Assembly (NCBI GenBank): GCA_016936035.1
Contig: JAFGPU010000201.1
Coordinates: forward strand, 1-7,623
From: Acidimicrobiales bacterium
GTDB lineage: Bacteria; Actinomycetota; Acidimicrobiia; Acidimicrobiales; VFJN01
Direction of reading: 5' to 3'
Length of the DNA: 7,623 bases
Under the pieces are notes generated by a model. It searched no databases. It was not told where the DNA came from and saw nothing but the letters and a program-made list of their open reading frames with translations. The position numbers and the translations under genes were made by a program. The number at the start of each line of letters is the position of its first letter. Position 1 is the first letter of the stretch. Positions 1-5,632 of this stretch are shown here, in pieces.

Positions 1-85
1 CGCCGCCGATGATCGCCTCGATCGCCCTGTCCTCGAGCGGCGGGGTCGCAGTCATGTCGGGAACGTCATCGTCGGAGCGGCTCAC
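1..85 (-). CDS. Partial gene coupled to the ECF sigma factor, probable anti-sigma factor (N-terminus only)
   Basis: Only the first 28 codons are visible; the gene runs off the left edge. It starts with GTG (83-85), whose last bases form the TGA stop of the sigma gene (GTGA overlap), so translation is probably coupled. A GGGAGGG Shine-Dalgarno lies inside the sigma gene at 95-101, nine bases before the GTG, which supports this start. The visible peptide begins MSRSDDDVPDMTATPPLEDR and continues AIEAIIGG: an acidic, soluble N-terminus. Genes directly downstream of ECF sigma factors and overlapping them are commonly their anti-sigma factors, which hold the sigma factor inactive, often at the membrane. 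The anti-sigma call rests on that context and on a recalled likeness to short actinobacterial anti-sigma N-termini; no zinc-finger or membrane segment can be seen in so short a piece. The reading frame and start are fairly secure, the function is inference. Confidence 0.6.
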   Translation of the reverse strand, partial: MSRSDDDVPDMTATPPLEDRAIEAIIGG

Positions 86-648
86 AGCGGTACGCCCTCC
101 CGCTCGATCATCTGCGAGATGGCGAGGAGGCCGCGCCGCTGGAGGGCCTTGACGGCACCCGGGGACTTGCCCAGCGCCTCGGCCACCTCGGTGACCGTCA
201 TGCGTCCCAGCAGCCGCAGGAGCAGCACGTCGCGCTGGTCCGGCGAGAGGCGGTCGCACAGTGCCCGCACCTGCGCCGTGCCCAGCGACTGCTGCACGTC
301 GTGCTCGACGTCGTCGGCCGCCGGCATGTGCGGAACGTCCTCGAGCGGGGCCGCCGCCGGACGCCGCTGGGCCCGGCGGCGCTCGTCGATCATGCGCCGG
401 TAGGCGATCGTGAACACCCACGACCGGAACCCTGCCTCGTCGCCCTCGAACGTCTGCAGGTTGCGGAGCACCGCCACGAAAACGTCGCTCGTCAGGTCCT
501 CGGGCTCGAACGCCCCCTGCAGGCGCAGGTAACCCTGGACGGCGGGGGCGAGGGCGGTGAAGATGCGCTCGAACGCGGCTGGGGAACCGGCGCGTGCGCC
601 GGCGAGCACGACGTCGAACTCTCCATCGAAGCGATCGCGGTGTGTCAT
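82..648 (-). CDS. ECF-family RNA polymerase sigma factor (sigma-70 regions 2 and 4)
   Basis: An alternative sigma factor that directs RNA polymerase to a small set of promoters. From the chosen ATG (646-648) it has 188 residues, normal for the ECF group. Region 2 covers about residues 20-92: the stretch AFERIFTALAP, then EPEDLTSDVFVAVLRN (core-binding helix) and FRSWVFTIAYRRMIDERRR (-10 recognition). Region 4 covers about 132-182, with LSPDQRDVLLLRLL and the helix-turn-helix VTEVAEALGKSPGAVKALQRR that reads the -35 element. Regions 1 and 3 are absent, as expected. An in-frame GTG at 718-720 would add 24 Arg-rich residues that match nothing in the family and would overlap the candidate -10 box, so the ATG is preferred; it has a purine-rich GTGGGGG just upstream. 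The end overlaps a probable anti-sigma gene. The ECF identity is firm; the stress or signal it answers to cannot be read from the sequence. Confidence 0.93.
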   Translation of the reverse strand: MTHRDRFDGEFDVVLAGARAGSPAAFERIFTALAPAVQGYLRLQGAFEPEDLTSDVFVAVLRNLQTFEGDEAGFRSWVFTIAYRRMIDERRRAQRRPAAAPLEDVPHMPAADDVEHDVQQSLGTAQVRALCDRLSPDQRDVLLLRLLGRMTVTEVAEALGKSPGAVKALQRRGLLAISQMIEREGVPL

Positions 649-718
649 GGCCCCCACATGGGCGCGCCGTCGCCGGTGGACGACGGACGTCCCGCCGCTC
701 GCCGCCCGGCGCCGTGTC

Positions 719-748
719 ACGCTACGCCACCGGTCGTCGGCATGTCAC
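719..748 (-). promoter_or_regulatory. Candidate promoter of the sigma factor operon
   Basis: Reading the minus strand, GTGACA (743-748) matches five of six bases of the -35 consensus TTGACA. It is followed after 18 bases by TAGCGT (719-724), which keeps the T1, A2 and T6 of a -10 box. Transcription would start near 710-712 and leave a leader of about 60 bases before the ATG at 648. Promoters are hard to call in such GC-rich DNA, so this remains a candidate. Confidence 0.35.
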
Positions 749-783
749 CGACCGTCAGGAGAGTTTTCGCGCCGCTCGCCCCG

Positions 784-797
784 GTGCCGGCCGGCAC
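784..797. promoter_or_regulatory. 14-bp perfect palindrome, possible operator
   Basis: GTGCCGGCCGGCAC is identical to its reverse complement. It lies about 36 bp upstream of the candidate -35 box of the sigma factor gene and downstream of the YiaA/B-type gene. The position suits an activator or repressor site, but GC-only palindromes arise easily here, so the role is speculative. Confidence 0.25.
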
Positions 798-802
798 GCC
801 CG

Positions 803-852
803 AGATCCTGCCGCGGGATCTGGCGCCAGGGCCTCAGATCCGCGGCAGGTCT
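803..852 (-). terminator. Imperfect hairpin between the YiaA/B-type gene and the sigma gene
   Basis: CCTGCCGCGGGATCTG (807-822) pairs with CAGATCCGCGGCAGG (835-849): ten base pairs, one bulged G, then five more pairs, around a 12-base loop. Three further pairs (803-805 with 850-852) follow a second bulge. It sits just past the stop of the minus-strand gene at 900-1190 and before the sigma promoter, so it may end that transcript. There is no U-tract, so an intrinsic terminator of the classic kind is not shown; an operator or RNA structure is equally possible. Confidence 0.4.
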
Positions 853-884
853 GCGGGCCGGAGACTCGCGGCAGGTCTGCGGGC
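841..884. repeat. Two perfect 18-bp direct repeats, period 26 bp
   Basis: CGCGGCAGGTCTGCGGGC occurs at 841-858 and again, identical, at 867-884, eight bases apart. The CGCGGCAGG core of both copies is also complementary to 807-815, so the left copy forms the downstream arm of the hairpin at 803-852 and the right copy could compete for the same arm. The pair lies entirely in non-coding DNA just after the stop of the gene at 900-1190. Confidence 0.75.
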
Positions 885-899
885 GGCCCGAGCGCGTGG

Positions 900-1190
900 T
901 CAGGCCGGCGCCTTGAAGGGGTCGTGCTCGGCGAGCAGGCGCTCGAAGCGGGCCTCGTCGACCCGGGCGACCACCCGGCTGGACTCGTGCTGGTCGCGCA
1001 CGGTCTTCGCCAGGCTGATCGACGAGGTGACGGCGTACAGGGCCGACACGGCGAGGAAGGCCCGCTTCCACGGGTCGCCGGGCAGGTAGGCGATGCCGAT
1101 GGCCAGTGACGACAGCGCGACGGCGAACGAGATGTAGGTCTGGGTGATCCATCCGGCGCTGTGGGTGACCGGTGGTTGGGCTTGGCTCAT
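900..1190 (-). CDS. YiaA/YiaB-type two-helix membrane protein
   Basis: A 96-residue protein with two hydrophobic helices, about residues 19-37 (YISFAVALSSLAIGIAYL) and 44-60 (AFLAVSALYAVTSSISL), followed by the charged signature KTVRDQHE at 62-69. The order Trp-14, first helix, a short polar turn with PWKRAF, second helix, then K-T-x-R-D-x-x-E fits the YiaAB two-helix domain as I recall it from E. coli YiaA and YiaB, which have two such units; here there is one. It probably sits in the inner membrane with a soluble charged tail (residues 62-96). The molecular role of this family is not known to me. The ATG at 1188-1190 is preceded by a strong AGGAGGA at 1195-1201. The gene stands alone, divergent from the VWA gene, with repeats and a hairpin after its stop. 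Confidence 0.8.
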   Translation of the reverse strand: MSQAQPPVTHSAGWITQTYISFAVALSSLAIGIAYLPGDPWKRAFLAVSALYAVTSSISLAKTVRDQHESSRVVARVDEARFERLLAEHDPFKAPA

Positions 1191-1194
1191 GGGG

Positions 1195-1201
1195 TCCTCC
1201 T
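1195..1201 (-). promoter_or_regulatory. Shine-Dalgarno of the YiaA/B-type gene
   Basis: AGGAGGA on the minus strand, four bases before the ATG at 1190. It is the clearest ribosome binding site in the window and contrasts with the three neighbouring genes that appear to lack a leader. It fixes the start of this small gene. Confidence 0.75.
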
Positions 1202-1276
1202 CATCGTTGGGCTGCGATGCGCCCAGGGTGCGCCTCGGGGCCGCCGGGGGCGATCCGGCATCGCCCTCATCGTCGG

Positions 1277-1291
1277 CTGGGGGACCCCCAG
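1277..1291. promoter_or_regulatory. Palindrome in the divergent intergenic region, possible operator
   Basis: CTGGGGGACCCCCAG is a perfect dyad of two 7-bp arms around one central A. It lies between the minus-strand gene ending its leader near 1200 and the plus-strand VWA gene starting at 1397. A one-base centre makes it a poor RNA hairpin but a good two-fold protein site. The remaining DNA of 1202-1382 shows no convincing promoter for the minus-strand gene. Confidence 0.35.
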
Positions 1292-1382
1292 GGGCGTGGG
1301 GTGCGCCGGCGGCCGACCGCCGGGATCCGCACCGCGACCCGTCCCAGGCCGGGCTCGGGCCGCGACTGTCGATCTGCAGGGA

Positions 1383-1388
1383 TACCGT
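1383..1388 (+). promoter_or_regulatory. -10-like box giving a leaderless VWA transcript
   Basis: TACCGT keeps T1, A2 and T6 of the -10 consensus and lies eight bases before the ATG at 1397, which puts the expected start of transcription at or next to the A of the start codon. No Shine-Dalgarno precedes the ATG (GTGACCCGCG), as a leaderless mRNA would have. No -35 box is recognisable. Confidence 0.45.
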
Positions 1389-1396
1389 GACCCGCG

Positions 1397-3421
1397 ATGG
1401 CCAAGCCCCGGTTCCGCTACAGCCGCTGGGACGGCACGCAGGTCGGCTTCGACCTCGACGCCGACGCAGTCCTCGAGCAGATCACCGACGACCTGCTCTA
1501 CCACGGCGACCTCAACGCGGCGTTGCGGCGCCTCCTGCAGCAGGGGTTCCGCGATCGCCAGGGCCAAGACGTGCAGGGGGTGCGCGACCTGCTCGACCGC
1601 CTGCGGCGCGAGCGGGACGAGCGTCTCGACCGCTTCGACCTCGGCGGCGTCTACGACGAGATCGCCGAGGAGCTGCGCGAGGTCGTGCAGCAGGAGCGGG
1701 CCGAGATCGACCGCCAGCTGCGCGAAGCCCAGCAGAGCGGTGACGCTCGCCGGGCCGAGACCGCCCAGGGTGCGGCGGACGAGCGCAACGTGCAGCTCGA
1801 GACGCTGCCGCCCGATCTGGCCGGCATGGTGCGCGAGCTGCAGAGCTACGACTTCGCCTCGCCGCAGGCCCAGCAGCGCTTCGACGAGCTGGTCGAGAAG
1901 CTGCGCCAGCAGGTGCTCGACAGCTACGTCAACCGCATGACCGGTGCCGTCGAGAGCATGACGCCCGAGGACATGGCGCGCATGAAGGACATGATGGCCG
2001 AGCTCAACCGCATGCTCGACCAGCGCGCCCGGGGCGAGGAGCCCGACTTCGACGGGTTCATGGAGCGGTACGGCGACTTCTTCCCCGAGAACCCGCAGAA
2101 CCTCGACGAGCTGCTCGAGGTGCTGGCCCGCCGCATGGCGGCCATGCAGGCGATGCTCAACTCGATGACCCCGGAGCAGCGGGCCCAGATCGGCGCGCTC
2201 GCCGACCAGCTGCTCGAGGACATGGACCTGCGCTGGCAGGTCGACCAGCTCGGCAACCAGCTCCAGAGCATGTTCCCCGACATGGGGTGGGGCCAGGGCT
2301 ACGACTTCCGTGGTCAGGACCCCATGGGCATGGCGCAGGCGGCGTCGACCCTGGAGGAGCTGGGCGACCTCGATCGCCTCGAGCAGCTGCTGCGCAACGC
2401 CGCCAACCCCGGCGCCCTGGCCGAGGCCGACATCGACCGCGCCCGCGAGCTGCTGGGCGACGACGCCGCCCGCAGCCTCGACGAGCTGGGGCGGCTCACC
2501 CGCATGCTCCAGGACGCCGGCCTGATCGACCAGCGTGAAGGGCGCCTCGAGCTCACCCCCCGGGGGTTGCGGCGCATCGGGCGCAACGCGCTGAACGACC
2601 TGTTCGAGAAGCTGGCTCGCGACAAGCTCGGCCGCCACGAGCTGGAGCGCACGGGCGTCGGCCACGAGCGCAGCTACGAGACCAAGCCGTACGAGTACGG
2701 CGACCCGTTCAACCTGCACATCGAGCGGACGGTGCGCAACGCGGTGGGCCGTGCCGGTGGCGGCACGCCGGTGCGCCTGCACCCCGACGACTTCGAGGTC
2801 GAGCGCACCGAGCAGCTGGTGCGGTCGTCGACCGTGCTCATGCTCGACCTCTCGTTGTCGATGCCGATGCGCGACAACTTCCTGGCCGCCAAGAAGGTGG
2901 CGATGGCGCTGCACTCGCTCATCTCGACGCAGTTCCCGCGCGACTACCTGGGCCTGGTCGGCTTCAGCGAGGTGGCGCGCGAGATCCGTCCCCAGGACCT
3001 GCCCGAGGTGTCGTGGGACTTCGTCTACGGCACCAACATGCAGCACGCCTTCCAGATCAGCCGGCGGCTGCTCGCCCGCCAGCCGGGCACGAAGCAGATC
3101 ATCATGATCACCGACGGCGAGCCGACGGCCCACTTCGAGTCGGGCATGGCCGAGCCGTTCTTCTCGTACCCGCCGGTGCGTGAGACGGTCGATGCCACGC
3201 TGCGCGAGGTGGTGCGCTGCACCCGCGACGGCATCCGCATCAACACGTTCATGCTCGACCCGAACGGCCACCTGCGCGCCTTCGTCGAGAAGCTCACCCG
3301 GCTCAACAAGGGACGGGCGTTCTTCACCTCGCCCGAGACGCTGGGCGACTACGTGCTCGTCGACTTCATCGAGCAGAAGCGCGAGATGCGCCGCGCCGGC
3401 GGCGGCCGCCGCTCGGCCTGA
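1397..3421 (+). CDS. VWA-domain protein with long helical N-terminal region (Rv0959-like)
   Basis: A 674-residue soluble protein with no signal peptide or membrane helix. Residues 1-470 are mostly charged helices and include conserved-looking blocks such as GEEPDFDGFMERYGDFFPEN (about 214-233) and LELTPRGLRRIG. Residues about 478-665 form a von Willebrand factor A domain: the metal site (MIDAS) is complete, with DLSLS (D484, S486, S488), T546 in GTNMQHA, and D573 in ITDGEPT. The start MAKPRFRYSRW and overall length resemble mycobacterial Rv0959 (about 670 residues) as I recall it. In that family and in the wider MoxR/chelatase-type systems a VWA protein works with an AAA+ ATPase, usually encoded next door, to remodel or load metal into client proteins. 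Here neighbours are divergent (minus-strand YiaA/B type) and convergent, so the gene is monocistronic and no ATPase is in view. Client and exact role are unknown. Confidence 0.9.
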   Translation: MAKPRFRYSRWDGTQVGFDLDADAVLEQITDDLLYHGDLNAALRRLLQQGFRDRQGQDVQGVRDLLDRLRRERDERLDRFDLGGVYDEIAEELREVVQQERAEIDRQLREAQQSGDARRAETAQGAADERNVQLETLPPDLAGMVRELQSYDFASPQAQQRFDELVEKLRQQVLDSYVNRMTGAVESMTPEDMARMKDMMAELNRMLDQRARGEEPDFDGFMERYGDFFPENPQNLDELLEVLARRMAAMQAMLNSMTPEQRAQIGALADQLLEDMDLRWQVDQLGNQLQSMFPDMGWGQGYDFRGQDPMGMAQAASTLEELGDLDRLEQLLRNAANPGALAEADIDRARELLGDDAARSLDELGRLTRMLQDAGLIDQREGRLELTPRGLRRIGRNALNDLFEKLARDKLGRHELERTGVGHERSYETKPYEYGDPFNLHIERTVRNAVGRAGGGTPVRLHPDDFEVERTEQLVRSSTVLMLDLSLSMPMRDNFLAAKKVAMALHSLISTQFPRDYLGLVGFSEVAREIRPQDLPEVSWDFVYGTNMQHAFQISRRLLARQPGTKQIIMITDGEPTAHFESGMAEPFFSYPPVRETVDATLREVVRCTRDGIRINTFMLDPNGHLRAFVEKLTRLNKGRAFFTSPETLGDYVLVDFIEQKREMRRAGGGRRSA

Positions 3422-3447
3422 CCGCGACCGGGCCCGGCCGGCTCAGG
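3417..3447. terminator. Convergent junction with paired stop codons and GC palindrome
   Basis: CCTGA (3417-3421, containing the TGA of the VWA gene) is complementary to TCAGG (3443-3447, containing the stop of the minus-strand gene). Between them lies a 10-bp perfect palindrome CCGGGCCCGG (3428-3437). The outer stem is short and there is no U-tract, so termination in both directions is only suggested by the place and symmetry. Confidence 0.35.
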
Positions 3448-4036
3448 GCAGGGCGACGCCGACGATGCCGTCGAGCAACCCCGTACCGGGATCGTCGGTG
3501 GTCGTCGTCGTCGACTCGGTGGTGGTCGTCGTCGCGGGTGCGGTGGTCGTCGTCGTGGCCTGGGTCGTCGGCGACGACGTGGGGGGCGGCGGGGCCGAGG
3601 TGGTCGGGGTCGAGGTCGTCGGCGACGAGGGCGGCGGGGACGTGCTGCCGGGGGCGCGGCTCGTCGGCGTCGAGGTGGTGGGCACCACCTCGCCGGTGAC
3701 GCTGTCGACCGTCGTGTTGGGCGGCAGCGTGATGATGATCTCGTCGCCGGACTCGTCGACGATCCGGGCCCGCACGGGGTCGGGCCGCAGGACCTGGCCG
3801 TCCACTCCGAAGGTGACCGCGGTGGCGGGCTGGCTGGGCGGCAGCTCGATGGGCTCGCCCCGGGGATCGGTGGGCGGGGTCACGCCCTCGAGGTCGGGCG
3901 CGATCAGCTGCTCCTTGGCCTCGCCCTCGCCCAACCACGTCATGCCCATCAGCAGCACGACGACCGCGCCCGCGATGAACGTGGCGCCGATCGCGGGCGA
4001 CGGCAGCTTCCTCGACCCGTTGTCCGCCACCCCCAC
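3443..4036 (-). CDS. Hypothetical single-pass membrane protein with Thr/Pro/Ser-rich extracellular tail
   Basis: Start taken as GTG at 4034-4036 (197 residues); GTG at 4028-4030 is nearly as good. A longer frame to GTG 4096 adds an Arg-rich stretch unlikely to be protein. From the chosen start: a basic N-terminus (NGSRK), one membrane helix at about residues 14-35 (PAIGATFIAGAVVVLLMGMT), then a small folded-looking part to about residue 115 with the phrases LPPSQPATAVTFGVDGQVLR and DEIIITLPPNTTVDSVTGEV, then a low-complexity tail of Thr, Pro and Ser. The tail ends with three runs of five Thr (TTTTTAPATTTTTESTTTTT) and the short hydrophobic end LLDGIVGVALP. Positive residues before the helix predict that the tail is outside. 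Such tails are typical cell-wall spacers and O-mannosylation targets in actinobacteria. I recognise no family. It is divergent from a glycosyltransferase fusion and convergent with the VWA gene. Confidence 0.7.
   Translation of the reverse strand: MGVADNGSRKLPSPAIGATFIAGAVVVLLMGMTWLGEGEAKEQLIAPDLEGVTPPTDPRGEPIELPPSQPATAVTFGVDGQVLRPDPVRARIVDESGDEIIITLPPNTTVDSVTGEVVPTTSTPTSRAPGSTSPPPSSPTTSTPTTSAPPPPTSSPTTQATTTTTAPATTTTTESTTTTTDDPGTGLLDGIVGVALP
3497..3555. repeat. In-frame GTC/GGT-type short repeats encoding Thr runs
   Basis: GGTGGTCGTCGTCG occurs three times, at 3497-3510, 3521-3534 and 3542-3555, spaced 24 and 21 bp, both multiples of three. Read on the minus strand they encode the three Thr5 runs of the surface protein. 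Gain or loss of one unit would change tail length without a frameshift. Confidence 0.8.
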
Positions 4037-4043
4037 GCCGACA

Positions 4044-4049
4044 ATGATG
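4044..4049 (-). promoter_or_regulatory. -10-like box before the Thr-rich membrane protein
   Basis: On the minus strand CATCAT keeps A2 and T6 of a -10 box and lies seven bases before the GTG at 4034-4036. The spacing equals that of the divergent gene starting at 4163, so this transcript may also be leaderless. The match is weaker than for the other two boxes and no -35 is seen. Confidence 0.3.
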
Positions 4050-4123
4050 CAGCGCCGGGTGCGGTCGCGCCAGCGGGACGGGAGGGTCGGCGCCACGGGG
4101 CGGACCGTCGACCTGGGGCGTCG

Positions 4124-4144
4124 GGCGGGCGCCGGGCGCCCGCC
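4124..4144. promoter_or_regulatory. 9-bp inverted repeat just upstream of the glycosyltransferase promoter
   Basis: GGCGGGCGC (4124-4132) and GCGCCCGCC (4136-4144) are perfect inverted repeats around CGG. The element ends five bases before the -10 box at 4150-4155 and so covers the place of the -35 and spacer. That position would suit a repressor operator shared by the divergent genes, though GC-rich dyads are common here. Confidence 0.35.
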
Positions 4145-4149
4145 GCTCC

Positions 4150-4155
4150 TATGCT
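4150..4155 (+). promoter_or_regulatory. -10 box giving a leaderless glycosyltransferase transcript
   Basis: TATGCT matches four of six bases of TATAAT, including T1, A2 and T6. It lies seven bases before the GTG at 4163, so transcription should begin at or next to that start codon. There is no Shine-Dalgarno. The ATG at 4151-4153 lies inside this box, which argues against that ATG as the translation start. Confidence 0.5.
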
Positions 4156-4162
4156 GCCGCTC

Positions 4163-5632
4163 GTGCAGCCCCGCATCGGCATCCTGGTCGTGGCCTACAA
4201 CGCCGCCGGAACGCTGGCGCGCGTGCTCGACCGCATCCCCGCCGACTTCCGCTCACGCATCTCCGGCATCCTGGTGAGCGACGACCACAGCGCCGACGCC
4301 ACCTACCTCGTCGGGCTCGGCTACCAGCAGTTCGACCCGTCGTTGCCGCTCGAGGTGGTGCGCAACCAGCGCAACCTGGGCTACGGCGGCAACCAGAAGG
4401 TGGGCTACCGCTGGGCCATCGAGCGCGACCTCGACATCATCGTGATGGTGCACGGCGACGGGCAGTACGCGCCCGAGAAGCTGCCCGACATGGTCGCCCC
4501 CCTCGAGCGAGGCGAGGCCGACGCCGTGTTCGGGTCGCGCATGCTCGAGCCCGGTGCCGCTCGCCGCGGTGGCATGCCCCTGTACAAGTACGCCGGCAAC
4601 AAGGTGCTCACCCGGTTCGAGAACGCCCTGGCCGGCACCGACCTGTCGGAGTGGCACTCGGGTTACCGGGCCTACTCGGTGGCGGCCCTGCGCGACCTGC
4701 CGTTCGAGCGCAACGACGACGACTTCAACTTCGACACCCAGATCATCGTGCAGCTCACCGAGGCGGGGAAGAAGATCGTCGAGATCCCGATCCCGACGTT
4801 CTACGGCGACGAGATCTGCTACGTGAACGGGCTCAAGTACGCCAAGCTGATCACCCGGGACGTCATCCGCTACCGGGCCCACAAGCTGGGGTTCGGGACG
4901 GGCGAGCTGGCCTTCGCCAGCGAGGTCTACGAGTCGAAGCAGTCCGACACCAGCTCGCACGGGCGCATCGTCGAGTGGCTCGAGGGCCGACCGTCGTTGC
5001 GGGTGCTCGACCTCGGCTGCGCCGACGGAGCCATCGCCGGCCGCCTGCGAGCGCTCGGCCACCACGTGGTGGGCGTCGACATCGCGGCGGCGGACGGGGT
5101 GAAGGACCAGCTCGACCTCTTCATCCAGGCCGACCTCGACGCCGGGCTGCCTCCCGGCCTCGACGGGCCCTTCGACGTCGTCATCGCCGCAGACGTGCTC
5201 GAGCACGTCCGCCGGCCGGAGCAGATCCTGGCCGACCTCCACGACCTGATGGCCCCGGAGGGCGTGCTGCTGGCGTCGGTCCCCAACTTCGCGCACTGGT
5301 ACCCGCGCCTGCGGGTGGCGGTCGGCCGGTTCGACTACGACCGGCGCGGCATCCTCGACCAGACACACCTGCGGTTCTTCACTCGTCGCAGCTTCGAGCG
5401 ACTGGTCGGCGACTACGGCTGGCGGGTGGCGCGCCGTGGCTACACCGGGCTGCCGCTCGAGGTGGTGGAGCGCGGCGGGGCCGAGGACGCCCCGGACGCC
5501 GGCGACGACGGTGCGCTGCGCCGGCTCGCCCGGCGCGTCGACGCCGCCGCCGTCCGGACGCGACCGAACCTGTTCGCGTACCAGATGCTCTACCAGCTCG
5601 AGTCGACCCGGTCGCGGAACACCGCCGGCTGA
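4163..5632 (+). CDS. Bifunctional GT2 glycosyltransferase / class I SAM-dependent methyltransferase
   Basis: A 489-residue fusion. Residues 5 to about 240 are a GT-A fold family 2 glycosyltransferase of the dolichyl-phosphate-mannose-synthase type: RIGILVVAYN at the start (nucleotide-binding strand), DDHS (D40, D41), GYGGNQKVGYRWA, and HGDGQY with the D99-G-Q101 site for metal and nucleotide sugar, then GSRM and WHSGYRAY. There is no membrane helix, so it should act in the cytoplasm or at the membrane face, moving sugar from a nucleotide donor to a lipid phosphate or glycan acceptor. Residues about 265-430 are a Rossmann methyltransferase: VLDLGCADG (from V281, SAM binding), ADVLEHV (D344, E347, H348), and DQTHLRFFTRRSF. 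The reaction order and substrate are unknown; methylation of the transferred sugar or lipid carrier is a reasonable guess. This fusion is known as an annotated protein type. The GTG start is chosen over ATG 4151 because of the -10 box. Its 3' end meets a GT-C-like gene. Confidence 0.9.
   Translation: MQPRIGILVVAYNAAGTLARVLDRIPADFRSRISGILVSDDHSADATYLVGLGYQQFDPSLPLEVVRNQRNLGYGGNQKVGYRWAIERDLDIIVMVHGDGQYAPEKLPDMVAPLERGEADAVFGSRMLEPGAARRGGMPLYKYAGNKVLTRFENALAGTDLSEWHSGYRAYSVAALRDLPFERNDDDFNFDTQIIVQLTEAGKKIVEIPIPTFYGDEICYVNGLKYAKLITRDVIRYRAHKLGFGTGELAFASEVYESKQSDTSSHGRIVEWLEGRPSLRVLDLGCADGAIAGRLRALGHHVVGVDIAAADGVKDQLDLFIQADLDAGLPPGLDGPFDVVIAADVLEHVRRPEQILADLHDLMAPEGVLLASVPNFAHWYPRLRVAVGRFDYDRRGILDQTHLRFFTRRSFERLVGDYGWRVARRGYTGLPLEVVERGGAEDAPDAGDDGALRRLARRVDAAAVRTRPNLFAYQMLYQLESTRSRNTAG

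Noticed and set aside
649..720. 24-residue N-terminal extension of the sigma factor from GTG 718-720
   Set aside because: Arg-rich, outside the usual ECF length, and overlapping the candidate -10 box.
841..884. CRISPR-like repeat pair
   Set aside because: Only two copies, eight bases between them, and no cas gene; too short a spacer for a CRISPR array.
301..1089. Open frame of 262 codons on the plus strand
   Set aside because: Lies opposite the sigma factor and the small membrane-protein gene, both supported by motifs and, for the latter, a clear Shine-Dalgarno.
1187..3271. Open frame of 694 codons on the minus strand opposite the VWA gene
   Set aside because: Its translation is rich in His, Val, Arg, Glu and Leu with no family motif, while the plus frame has a complete VWA domain. 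Long antisense frames are expected in very GC-rich coding DNA.
4037..4096. 20-residue N-terminal extension of the Thr-rich membrane protein from GTG 4094-4096
   Set aside because: Arg-rich and unlike a membrane-protein start; the -10-like box at 4044-4049 falls inside it.
3180..4277. Open frame of 365 codons on the plus strand
   Set aside because: It runs over the end of the VWA gene, the reverse of the Thr-rich gene and a promoter region. The Val-rich stretch is just the complement of the Thr codons.
4253..5368. Open frame of 371 codons on the minus strand opposite the glycosyltransferase fusion
   Set aside because: No motif and the same Val/Asp/His-rich composition as other antisense frames here; the opposite strand has two well-defined enzymes.
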